Below, piece by piece: positions 35,601-42,776 of a DNA stretch of 42,995 nt. Made by a program: the position numbers and the translations under genes. Position 1 is the first letter of the stretch; each line of letters begins with the position of its first letter. The DNA is from Reyranella sp. (lineage in GTDB: Bacteria > Pseudomonadota > Alphaproteobacteria > Reyranellales > Reyranellaceae). The DNA is taken from positions 1 through 42,995 of the forward strand of contig JAUXRT010000164.1 of the NCBI GenBank assembly GCA_030681635.1, given 5' to 3'. The notes beneath the pieces are model-generated. The model was given only the letters and a program-made list of their open reading frames with translations. It made no database searches and was not told the origin of the DNA.

Positions 35601-36192
35601 ATGGAACGAGCGCGGTTCTCTGCTTCACATGATCAAGCAGGTCAGAAACCCGGCCGATGGACCGATGTATGGCGACTACACGTGGAATTTCGATCGCTGT
35701 ATCGAGATGGCGGAGATTGTAAAGGGACGCGGCAGAATTCTGCCCGTGAACGCGACGGAACAGGCCATTCCGTGCTACGCGCCGATCGGCCTTCCGCGCG
35801 GCACCTTCGTTCATCACTACAATTCCCTACTCGCCCCCAACTACGCGCTAGCGCTTTATGGTTCGCCCGATGAGCTCGAGAAGTTCTACCGCTCAAACAA
35901 CGTGAACTTCTTCTATTTTGACCGGCAGGAGCGAGACTATATATGGGGTCACGGCTTCAGTAGCCTGTTCGGGTCCGAAAGCCTGTTGCGCCGGTTCGAC
36001 GTTGCACACGAAGCTAAGGACTATTTTCTTCTCACCTGGCGAGGACAGGGGCAACGGCCGGTAGATGCGGAAATCACCGATGAGTTGGCGCGCCTCCGGC
36101 CGCTCAAGATCAAGAATTGGCCACTTGCCCAAAAGGCCTACGAACGACTGAGGCAGGAGCTTTTGGAAAGTCCTAGGGCCAAAGCAAACTGA
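32617..36192 (+). CDS. GT2 glycosyltransferase fused to a large polytopic membrane domain
   Basis: 1191 aa. Residues about 25-240 are a GT2 domain of the dolichyl-phosphate-mannose-synthase kind: TIIVPALNEAAAI (28-40), AIDDGSADDTG (62-72), QGVGVGFRAGLALA and VTVVPGDGAYPPESL. From about residue 260 to 1000 come some 16-18 hydrophobic segments, then a soluble tail of about 180 residues. The design suggests one protein that charges a lipid carrier with a sugar on the cytoplasmic side and passes it on across the membrane (a GT-C-like part). That role is inference; I do not recognise the membrane domain. Overlaps the preceding membrane-protein gene. Confidence 0.85.
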   Translation: MKIIKTLDRGIAQDEPIEIEYRFERALTIIVPALNEAAAIRDVVEGLVRVAKDCLDRFEIVAIDDGSADDTGAILDELKKKIPELAVVHHTQRQGVGVGFRAGLALATAPFVTVVPGDGAYPPESLRAAFKMVGSARHIGSTRMNQASARGSFRSLYSRIYKFGIGWLLQLPVSDLHSVHIYAVDSLRRLRLTQNGYLYGIEALAAADIDPHDLSETEVTLAPDRDRVNRSLHLSTLLDLLSTLGSLSHRLFAGLKAHGLLVLLAAYSLVWVLLCLQFNETPHLQDLVPKGARSSWSYLAATLATLPAIVLLPLTFGLLLLSLFDRKNNIPHPSDDHVLLSIIAGAAALIPLGTLLGAAGLLQQAIIAPVCLAVVWLGLLRHPGALRSFFDYVVLRGTATRPSVVLTRLTVLCALLLVLIGQALPVDVLSTDVMQIYYAFLARVKVAGNFWIDSSAPDLSDFLIGRGNGLHMILAAMFHPYIGGLISIAYICGILLIVRRVGALLLDGTLGKQADLRQSAWVAALDLLVLATLISTLLRVEFAKYHLQLGFLVAAGLYLLVLQFHREAKAGMKTSLVAAISLAVALPFIFPQHLVFAGILLGAATAVGFLYRNWRFVSATVGVGVIAGLACFLSLMINYTFVGIPELYPTSIFARFADAERYGQLSSFEVWRYIYLAQNLNDQAIEIGPSAAERFFKFLNGALVNAILLGSAELRGWILAWNDAHWKWLAGDPRFAVTCLLPLILVTLVVLYKPRARILPVTIAVLLLTAPASYIAGQWPSVFVIAAPVSLYAVLSASAAALIAAAIAKSAATANERSGNDVSMSLVGKVSLALMFVLLGMGLLYALVPGESINRMFLAFSPLTSVLVILFACVWAGLFLNARSSAIALAQLAGRPDRFKVVNITQVVACLIICTAMPAILIGVPAAQLGAGTPFAALAIAVHILIVALASISLYRLLRPGLFKGLSLSRWASLDARFVGRTVATAFALFALTSIWNERGSLLHMIKQVRNPADGPMYGDYTWNFDRCIEMAEIVKGRGRILPVNATEQAIPCYAPIGLPRGTFVHHYNSLLAPNYALALYGSPDELEKFYRSNNVNFFYFDRQERDYIWGHGFSSLFGSESLLRRFDVAHEAKDYFLLTWRGQGQRPVDAEITDELARLRPLKIKNWPLAQKAYERLRQELLESPRAKAN

Positions 36193-36337
36193 ACGTCGAC
36201 TGTACGGGCTAGAGGGCCAAACACTCAGGGTCGCTCGAAACCTTGCGCAAATCACTTCGTCGCATCTTCCCGATTAATGTAGATGATCGTCGCAGCCAAT
36301 GGATTGTCGTCGGTCCATCTTAAAGTATTGTTGTCGA

Positions 36338-37555
36338 ATGATTGTCGACCAAGCAGTCTTTCTCGTCGGAGGACTCGGCACGCGACTGGGCAGCCTTACA
36401 GCCCATAGCGCCAAGCCAGTTCTCGAAGTGGCAGGAAAACCATTCGTTGAACACCTGCTCGATGAGGCGAGCCGATTCGGCTTTCGGAAAGCCTTGCTGC
36501 TTTGCGGCCATCGGGCTGCGGACCTTCGCGCAGCCTATGACGGGAGAAGCTTTGGCAGCTTGAAGGTCGAGGTCGCGGTCGAAGCTGAGCCGGCTGGCAC
36601 AGCGGGCGCTCTTGCGCTATCGGCCGACCGGCTGGACGACGTCTTTCTCCTCGCCAACGGAGACTCCTTCTTTGATTTCAACTGGCTCTCCCTTGTCCCG
36701 GCTCTGGCGCGCGACGACTGGACGATGCACGCCGCTCTGGCGCGCGGTGTGCGCGGTGGACGATATGGGCGCGTGGAACTCGCCGGAGAGCGCATTTCCC
36801 GGTTCCTGCCCAAGGGCGAGAGCGGCCTGCCCATCAATGCCGGGATTTACCTTGTGCGCCGGCGGTTGCTGGAACGTATCCGCACCGCGCCCTGCTCTCT
36901 GGAGAACGACATCCTGCCGACCCTGGCCGCCGACGGCGAACTACTGGGGCATTCTGCCGAAGGAGCCTTCATCGACATCGGCGTGCCAGAGGATTTCGAG
37001 AGGGCGCAGCTGGCACTTCCAGCCTTCCTGCGACGCCCCGCCGTCTTCCTCGACCGCGACGGTGTCCTGAACCACGACGACGGTTATGTTCATCGTCCCG
37101 ACCAGGTACGCTGGGTCGACGGTGCGATCGCGGCGGTGCGCTGGCTGAACGACGCAGGCTACTACGTCTTCGTGGTGACCAACCAGGCGGGGGTGGCGCG
37201 CGGCTATTATGGCGAGATGGATGTCCGGGCGCTGCATGACTGGATGCAGGGCGAACTGCACCGTGCAGGAGCTCATATCGATGCTTTTGAATACTGCCCC
37301 TACCACCCCGAGGGGACCGTCGAGACCTACCGCCGCACCTCCGACTTCCGCAAGCCCGGACCCGGCATGATTTTGAAGCTCAAGGGGGATTGGGGCATCG
37401 ACGAAGCCGGCTCCTTCCTGATCGGCGACCGGGACAGCGACCTGCAGGCGGCTGCGGGCGCCGGGATCGCGGGCCACCTGTTTAACGGCGGCAACCTGCT
37501 TAATTTTGTCAGGAAGCTCGTACCGGCGCGGCGAAGAATTCCCGGTTCCGATTGA
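36338..37555 (+). CDS. Sugar-1-phosphate nucleotidyltransferase fused to a GmhB-like HAD phosphatase
   Basis: 405 aa from the ATG at 36338; an in-frame start at 36299 adds 13 residues. Residues 1-230 are a nucleotidyltransferase (GGLGTRLGSLT at 11-21; LANGDSFF at 105-112; INAGIYL), HddC-like. Residues 234-395 are a HAD-IIIA phosphatase: FLDRDGVLNHDDGY (237-250), VVTNQAGVARG (279-289), FRKPGPGM, LIGDRDSDL. In E. coli GmhB the zinc loop uses Cys92, His94, Cys107, Cys109; here the matching residues are Cys320, Tyr322, Ser335 and Phe337, so zinc is probably not bound. The fusion joins heptose 7-phosphate removal to NDP-sugar formation. Its 3' end overlaps the convergent reductase gene by 47 bases. 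Confidence 0.9.
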   Translation: MIVDQAVFLVGGLGTRLGSLTAHSAKPVLEVAGKPFVEHLLDEASRFGFRKALLLCGHRAADLRAAYDGRSFGSLKVEVAVEAEPAGTAGALALSADRLDDVFLLANGDSFFDFNWLSLVPALARDDWTMHAALARGVRGGRYGRVELAGERISRFLPKGESGLPINAGIYLVRRRLLERIRTAPCSLENDILPTLAADGELLGHSAEGAFIDIGVPEDFERAQLALPAFLRRPAVFLDRDGVLNHDDGYVHRPDQVRWVDGAIAAVRWLNDAGYYVFVVTNQAGVARGYYGEMDVRALHDWMQGELHRAGAHIDAFEYCPYHPEGTVETYRRTSDFRKPGPGMILKLKGDWGIDEAGSFLIGDRDSDLQAAAGAGIAGHLFNGGNLLNFVRKLVPARRRIPGSD

Positions 37556-38483
37556 TCGCCAGTACGGCCTCGACCGCCCCTGGCGGCAGGGGACCCAAGC
37601 TGCCGGCCAACGCGTTGGTTTCCGCCTCTGCCTGCCTCAGGATGCCCGGAATGGTGGTTGAGACCGCCGGGAAGGACAAACAAAAGCGCAAGGCCACCAG
37701 CACCCCCTCCCGCCCAGGCGATGCCTTGACGGCCGCCAGCAGGTCACTGGCGCCGTCGATCCAGTTGTCAAGCTGGGTGCAAGGCCAGGCACCACGGTGA
37801 TCGCCGGCCAGAAAAACCGTGCGCCGGTCGATTGTGCCCGACAGGAAGCCGAAGCAGAGCGGCGTCCGGGCAATGAAGGCCGTGCCGCGTCCTGCCACCT
37901 CGTCCAGCAGGCCGGAGGTCAGGGCCCGGACGTCCATCATGTTGAAGTTTGCCTGGATGAGTGGCGTCTGGGCCTGTTGGAGGGCCTCCAGGGCCATCTG
38001 GGGGCTTTTTGCTGAGATCCCCCAGGTCCGCACCTTGCCGGCTGCCACGAGCCGCTCCACGGCCTCACGGACGTCACCCGCCGCCAGTACCTCGGACGGC
38101 GGATTGTGAAGCTGCAGGACGTCGAGGTAGTCGGTCCCCAGCCGCCTGAGACTGGCCTCGGCAGACCGCTCGATGGCTTGCGGCGAAAAATCAGGCGGCC
38201 GGGTCCAGTTGTCGTAGCCGGCCTTGGTCGCGATGACGACATCCTGCCGCCGGCCGGCGAAGGCCCGGCCGATCAGCTCCTCGCTGTGGCCATCGCCATA
38301 GGCGCCCGACGTGTCGAAGAAGGTCATCCCGCACTCGAATGCCTTGCGGAGCGCAGCGAGGGACTGGGTGTCGTCGGTATCGCCGTAGGACGTATTGCCC
38401 GCAGTCCGGCCACCAATCCCCCACGCTCCGAATCCGACCTCGGAGACCAGAATCCCGGTGCTTCCCAGAGTGCGATAGCGCAT
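37509..38483 (-). CDS. Aldo/keto reductase
   Basis: 324 aa NAD(P)H-dependent reductase with the full catalytic tetrad: Asp57 and Tyr62 in FFDTSGAYGDG, Lys87 in VVIATKAGY and His126 in VLQLHNP. The C-terminal half contains SFPAVSTTIPGI, the cofactor-phosphate segment of the family. Follows the radical SAM gene on the same strand (12 bases), so the two form an operon. Expected job is to reduce a keto group on a sugar or sugar-derived intermediate, for example a 4-keto group left by a dehydratase. The substrate is not readable. Confidence 0.92.
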   Translation of the reverse strand: MRYRTLGSTGILVSEVGFGAWGIGGRTAGNTSYGDTDDTQSLAALRKAFECGMTFFDTSGAYGDGHSEELIGRAFAGRRQDVVIATKAGYDNWTRPPDFSPQAIERSAEASLRRLGTDYLDVLQLHNPPSEVLAAGDVREAVERLVAAGKVRTWGISAKSPQMALEALQQAQTPLIQANFNMMDVRALTSGLLDEVAGRGTAFIARTPLCFGFLSGTIDRRTVFLAGDHRGAWPCTQLDNWIDGASDLLAAVKASPGREGVLVALRFCLSFPAVSTTIPGILRQAEAETNALAGSLGPLPPGAVEAVLAINRNREFFAAPVRAS

Positions 38484-38495
38484 CCGTCGTAGCGA

Positions 38496-40526
38496 TCAGT
38501 AGTGCCCAGCCAACTCGGGCGTGATTTCGACCGCGCGGGGTGAGTAGAGATATGCGCCCTTCTTGTTGCCCCACCAGACGATCTCGCGGCACCACTTCTG
38601 AAAATCGTCGTAGGGCTTGCTGGTGCGGTCGACTTCGACCACCAGAGGCGTCTTGCGCAGCAAGGCCGGTTCGCCGCCCCTGACCTTGTTCCAGTAGTCC
38701 AGCAGATCGTAGTTGAGCTTCACCTTCACATCGGCCCGTGCGAAGGGCTGATGTACCAGGGCATGGTTGAGGCGAATGGCTTCCTCGACGACCTCGATCG
38801 GCAGGCCGGAACTCCTCGCTCGAACGGTATCGGTCAAAAGCTCACCCGCCTCCTGGTAAAAGGCATCGAACTTTCCTTCGGCTGTCAGCTTGACGAAGAT
38901 ATACTCGTCCGCCGGCCAGAAGATGTTGAGATACTCCTTCGAGAAGACGTACTCCGACCCGCCCTTCTGGATCGACCGGGCCTCGCCCTCGAAGAAGGCA
39001 TTGATCTCCGCGATCATCGGGAAGCGCTTGGGATTGGCGGCCATGAAGGCTTCGATCATGTCCCGGTAGGAGATGCCGGAAATACCGTGCGCGAGGATGA
39101 GCGGGATCTGAAACAGCTTGTCTATGTGAAGCAGCGCGGTCATCCAGCAGAAGATGCGGGTGCGCCGCCAATCGTCGAGCGGCGTCGCCGCCGTCGCGAT
39201 GACAAGGTCCTGGACTTCCGGCACATCGTCGTCGAGTTCGACGCGCTCGCCATGGATGTTGATGATCTTGGATTCGACCGTGATCATACCGTACTTCGCC
39301 TGATAGGCGGGATCGCCCATCTCGGCGTTGGGCAGGATCGACAGGTTATTGAACTGGATGCGGTTGTGCTGACCGTTTTCCATCAGCTGGTCGACGCCCT
39401 TGACGAACGATTCGTAGGTCTCGCCGGGCAGGCCCAGGATCAGGTCCGAATAGGTTTCGACCTTGTCGCGCGTGAACCGCCGCTGCAGTTCCATGTAGGT
39501 GCCGAGCGAAATGTTGTCGCGCTTGATCGCCTCCAGAGTCGGCATGTCGACGCTCTGCATGGAGAGCGCCACACCCTTGTTGAGACCGGCATCCGAGAGG
39601 ATCTTCTGCGTCTCGTAGGCGCGCTCGGTGGCGTTCTTGGTGTTCTGCACCGAGAGCGCCACCGGATAGCCGGTCTGCTTCTTGATGTCGGCAACGTAGT
39701 TGGCGATGTCGACGTCGCGCTTCTGGATGCCGAAATTGGCGTCACAGCAAAAGATGTACTCGATCTTCTTTTCGGCGAACCAGTCGACCTCGCGGAAGAG
39801 CCGCTCTTCACCGAACTTCGTCACCTTGGCGGCCGTCGCCGAACCCCAATCGCAGAAGGTGCAGCGAAACGGGCACCCGCGATTGGTCTCCCAGAGGCCG
39901 ATCCAGCTTTCCTCCTGATTGGCCGCCATGATCTCGTCGAACACACCTTCAAGGAAAGGTGACGGGATTTCGTCGAGATCGCGCACGCGATCGATATTCT
40001 TGGTCCGGACGAACGTGCCGTCCGGCTTCACCATGCTGATCCCCGGGATCGTCTCCCAGCTTGCGCGATCGTGGAACGTCTCGAGAAGCTTCAGGAACGT
40101 ACGCTCGCCCTCGTTGTGGACGGCCAAATCGATCTGGGGATGGTCTCGCATGAACGCTTCGGGCTGGTCCGGTACATGTGGCCCGCCGAAGATCACGACG
40201 ATGCCCGGTTTCAGGGCTTTCAATCGACGCGCAATCTCGAGCGAGATTCTGCCGTTCCAGACGTAGGTGCTGAAGCCAACGATGTCGGCATCCTTGAGCG
40301 CCTCTACCGCATCGGCGATGCGCACGCGCTTGTAAAGAGGGGCCAGGAAGCGATACCGCTGCGGTTCCGACGCAAACTTCTGCACGTAGGTCTGAAGCAA
40401 TGCGACCGAATAGGGCAGATAGTTCTGCCCCGAAAACGAGTTGTTGATCTGGACTAGGCCGACCGTCAGCGCCCCTTTGGCGGGCGCCGCTTGCGCGATG
40501 GATCCTGCGGCTTGTGGCGTCGACAT
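38496..40526 (-). CDS. B12-binding-domain-type radical SAM protein
   Basis: 676 aa. Residues about 20-145 have the Rossmann-like fold of the cobalamin-binding domain seen in class B radical SAM enzymes (VGLVQINNSF, ADIVGFSTYVWN, VIFGGPHVPD), but no DxHxxG motif is present, so cobalamin, if bound, is base-off without a His ligand. The [4Fe-4S] motif is CPFRCTFC (Cys218, Cys222, Cys225) in NRGCPFRCTFCDWGSA. The C-terminal 250 residues are unassigned. The protein could methylate or rearrange an unactivated sugar carbon. Shares an operon with the aldo/keto reductase. Confidence 0.88.
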   Translation of the reverse strand: MSTPQAAGSIAQAAPAKGALTVGLVQINNSFSGQNYLPYSVALLQTYVQKFASEPQRYRFLAPLYKRVRIADAVEALKDADIVGFSTYVWNGRISLEIARRLKALKPGIVVIFGGPHVPDQPEAFMRDHPQIDLAVHNEGERTFLKLLETFHDRASWETIPGISMVKPDGTFVRTKNIDRVRDLDEIPSPFLEGVFDEIMAANQEESWIGLWETNRGCPFRCTFCDWGSATAAKVTKFGEERLFREVDWFAEKKIEYIFCCDANFGIQKRDVDIANYVADIKKQTGYPVALSVQNTKNATERAYETQKILSDAGLNKGVALSMQSVDMPTLEAIKRDNISLGTYMELQRRFTRDKVETYSDLILGLPGETYESFVKGVDQLMENGQHNRIQFNNLSILPNAEMGDPAYQAKYGMITVESKIINIHGERVELDDDVPEVQDLVIATAATPLDDWRRTRIFCWMTALLHIDKLFQIPLILAHGISGISYRDMIEAFMAANPKRFPMIAEINAFFEGEARSIQKGGSEYVFSKEYLNIFWPADEYIFVKLTAEGKFDAFYQEAGELLTDTVRARSSGLPIEVVEEAIRLNHALVHQPFARADVKVKLNYDLLDYWNKVRGGEPALLRKTPLVVEVDRTSKPYDDFQKWCREIVWWGNKKGAYLYSPRAVEITPELAGHY

Positions 40527-40662
40527 TCGCTGCGCCTCGTGGCCCTTCGTCCCCTTGCCGGCTAGGCCTGCTGGACCAATAGTAGTTTAAAACTGAATCA
40601 CTCAGAGAGGTAGAGCGCCACTCTTCGCAATGCAATAGGATTAAGGCTCATAATACCCTGAA

Positions 40663-40691
40663 TTGGCAGGGATTATTGAAAGAAGTACTAT
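40663..40691 (+). promoter_or_regulatory. Candidate sigma-70-like promoter for the SDR gene at 40701
   Basis: TTGGCA (40663-40668) and TACTAT (40686-40691) are separated by exactly 17 bases. It lies so close to the ATG that the ribosome site GGAG (40692-40695) would be at or before the transcript start, which counts against it. An inverted repeat CCCTG/CAGGG (40656-40671) overlaps the -35 box. Confidence 0.22.
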
Positions 40692-40700
40692 GGAGACGCG

Positions 40701-41675
40701 ATGAATCTCGCCGGCAAAAAGGTCCTGATTGCGGGCGGGTCGGGGTTCCTGGGGACGAATCTGGCCCTGAGGTTGACCGGTCTAGGTGCCCAACTGCGGC
40801 TTACTGCCCATCTCAGGCCACTCCAGGCGACCTTTCCGGGAGCCGAGATCGTCCAAGCCGATCTGCGCCGACCAGAAGATTGCGCCCGCGCCGTCGAAGG
40901 CATGGATGCCGTTTTCATATGTTCGGCCCACACTTCGGGCGCCGCGGCCATCAGAGCCACCCCCCTCGTCCACATCACACCCAATGTCCTGATCAATACC
41001 CTGTTGCTCGAGGCCGCCTATCAGGCCCGCGTAGGCAAGGTCTGCTTCCTGTCCAGCGGGGCCGCCTACCCGGGCACGGGCGACCGGCCTGTCACCGAGG
41101 CCGAAATGTTCACCGGAGACCCGGAGGAGGTCTACTTTGCCGCAGGCTGGATGAAGCGCTACGCCGAGATCCTGTGCCGGACCTATGCCGAGAAAATCTC
41201 CAGCCCGATGCAGACCGTGGTCGTGCGGCCGTCGAACGTCTACGGCCCCTTCGACAAGTTCGACTTCGCCGTCAGCCATGTTACGGCCGCACTGTTGAGA
41301 CGGGTCGTCGAGAGGCAATCGCCTCTCGAAGTCTGGGGCACCGGCGATGACATCCGAGACTTGATCTATGTTGACGACTTCGTCGATGGCGTGATGGCAG
41401 CGTTCGCCACCGATCTGCCGTTCCTTGCGGTGAATATCTGCGCCGGCCGCGGCTACGCGGTTCGGCAGGTCCTAAAGACACTCCTGGAGGTCGATCGCTT
41501 TGACGATGCCCGGGTCACGTTCGATCGGTCCAAGCCCAGCACTGTGCCGGCACGGCTGATGGACAACAGCCTTGCCCACACACTCCTGGGTTTTGAGGCC
41601 AAGACACCGCTGGACGAAGGTCTCCGGCGCACGCTTGCTTGGTACCGCGCCAACAAGTTGCGCAATGACGCCTAA
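40701..41675 (+). CDS. NAD-dependent epimerase/dehydratase, GDP-fucose-synthase-like, altered active site
   Basis: 324 aa; ATG with GGAG 5 bases upstream. VLIAGGSGFLGTNLA (8-22) is the nucleotide loop, FLSSGAAYPG (117-125) the catalytic Ser region and VVRPSNVYGPFDKFD the substrate loop typical of the GDP-4-keto-6-deoxymannose 3,5-epimerase-reductase branch. At the place of YxxxK the sequence reads Ala148-Gly-Trp-Met-Lys152, so the catalytic Tyr seems absent (Tyr145 lies three residues earlier). It may use another acid or be a non-reductase branch of the family. Convergent with the E1 beta gene; the two stop codons overlap. Confidence 0.85.
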   Translation: MNLAGKKVLIAGGSGFLGTNLALRLTGLGAQLRLTAHLRPLQATFPGAEIVQADLRRPEDCARAVEGMDAVFICSAHTSGAAAIRATPLVHITPNVLINTLLLEAAYQARVGKVCFLSSGAAYPGTGDRPVTEAEMFTGDPEEVYFAAGWMKRYAEILCRTYAEKISSPMQTVVVRPSNVYGPFDKFDFAVSHVTAALLRRVVERQSPLEVWGTGDDIRDLIYVDDFVDGVMAAFATDLPFLAVNICAGRGYAVRQVLKTLLEVDRFDDARVTFDRSKPSTVPARLMDNSLAHTLLGFEAKTPLDEGLRRTLAWYRANKLRNDA

Positions 41676-42760
41676 AACGGCCCTCTGAAGCGCTTATATC
41701 CTTCTGTCATGGAGCGCTCGACCGGCAAGTCGATGCCATGATCGTCACCGCGAACCTGAGTCAGGATCGCATCGACGGTTTCATGCTGGCTCGGATAGTA
41801 GATGTCCTCCAGGCTCTTGGCCGTCGGACAGGGAGCCGCCGCCATTCCGAGCATAGTCGGCGGCTTGCGGAGGATGGTCGGGTCCCGCAGCATCAGCTGT
41901 CGGCAGACCTCGGCGGCAACACCATACTCGAGCCAGGACGTATCGGCGATCACGAGCTTGCCGGTCTTGCGGACGCTGTTCGCAACTAGATCCCAGTCGG
42001 GATGGCTGATCGAGTTGAGGTCGATGATCTCGACCTCGATACCTGCCTTGTCCGACACATATTGAGCTGCCCGCATCGCCTCGAGCACCATGACCGACGT
42101 CGCCACCATGGTGGCATCACGGCCCTCGCGCGCAACGTAGCTCGTGAGCGGAACAGGCTTCGCCGAGGCCGACACCGAGAAGTCGAGATTATAGAGCAAA
42201 CGATGCTCGATGCTCACCACCGGCCCGGGGTGGCGGTTGATGATCTGCGGATACATGTCGACGATCGCCTGGCTGGTTGCCGGCATGATGACGGTAAGTC
42301 CCGGATAGTGGGCGAAGGTCGCCTGTGGGCTCTGCGAATGCTGTGCGCCCTGCCCCCAGCTTCGGCCGACGACCACGCGAATCAGCATGGGGCACGACAT
42401 GATGCCGCCGAACATGTAGCGATACTTCGATGCCAGATTGATGATCTGGTTCATCGCCAGAAAGGCGAAGTCGGCCCGGATGTGGGTCGTGATTGGATAG
42501 TCCCCGACCAGCGAGGCGCCGATCGCGATGCCGGTCATGCCCTCTTCCATCAAGGGCACATCGAACACGCGCTGGGCTCCGTATCTGTCGGCAAGCCCGG
42601 TGGTCGACCCGAAGATGCCCTTAAAGTCGTCGACGCCCTGGCCCATGATGAAGGTGTTGGGGTGGGCTGCCAGCGCGTCGTCCATCATCTCAAGCAGGGC
42701 ACCAGCATAGGACAGGACGCGCGTCTCCGTCGGCCGGTGCTTCTTTGCGGTGGCGCTCAT
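41672..42760 (-). CDS. 2-oxoacid dehydrogenase E1 beta subunit (TPP-dependent)
   Basis: 362 aa from the ATG at 42760, which has GAGG 9 bases upstream; an ATG at 42787 inside the alpha gene would add 9 residues. RVFDVPLMEEGMTGIAIGASLVG contains the Glu that activates thiamine diphosphate, and FAFLAMNQIINLASKYRYMFGG and GRSWGQGAQHSQS are E1-beta hallmarks. Pairs with the alpha subunit just upstream. No E2 or E3 gene is visible, so instead of a full dehydrogenase complex it may decarboxylate a 2-oxoacid and pass the two-carbon unit to a sugar, as E1 pairs do in some antibiotic-sugar pathways. Confidence 0.9.
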   Translation of the reverse strand: MSATAKKHRPTETRVLSYAGALLEMMDDALAAHPNTFIMGQGVDDFKGIFGSTTGLADRYGAQRVFDVPLMEEGMTGIAIGASLVGDYPITTHIRADFAFLAMNQIINLASKYRYMFGGIMSCPMLIRVVVGRSWGQGAQHSQSPQATFAHYPGLTVIMPATSQAIVDMYPQIINRHPGPVVSIEHRLLYNLDFSVSASAKPVPLTSYVAREGRDATMVATSVMVLEAMRAAQYVSDKAGIEVEIIDLNSISHPDWDLVANSVRKTGKLVIADTSWLEYGVAAEVCRQLMLRDPTILRKPPTMLGMAAAPCPTAKSLEDIYYPSQHETVDAILTQVRGDDHGIDLPVERSMTEGYKRFRGPF

Positions 42761-42776
42761 AACTGCGGGCCTCGGA

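Noticed and set aside
40656..40671. Inverted repeat CCCTG/CAGGG as an operator
   Set aside because: Only five base pairs per arm; expected by chance at this length.
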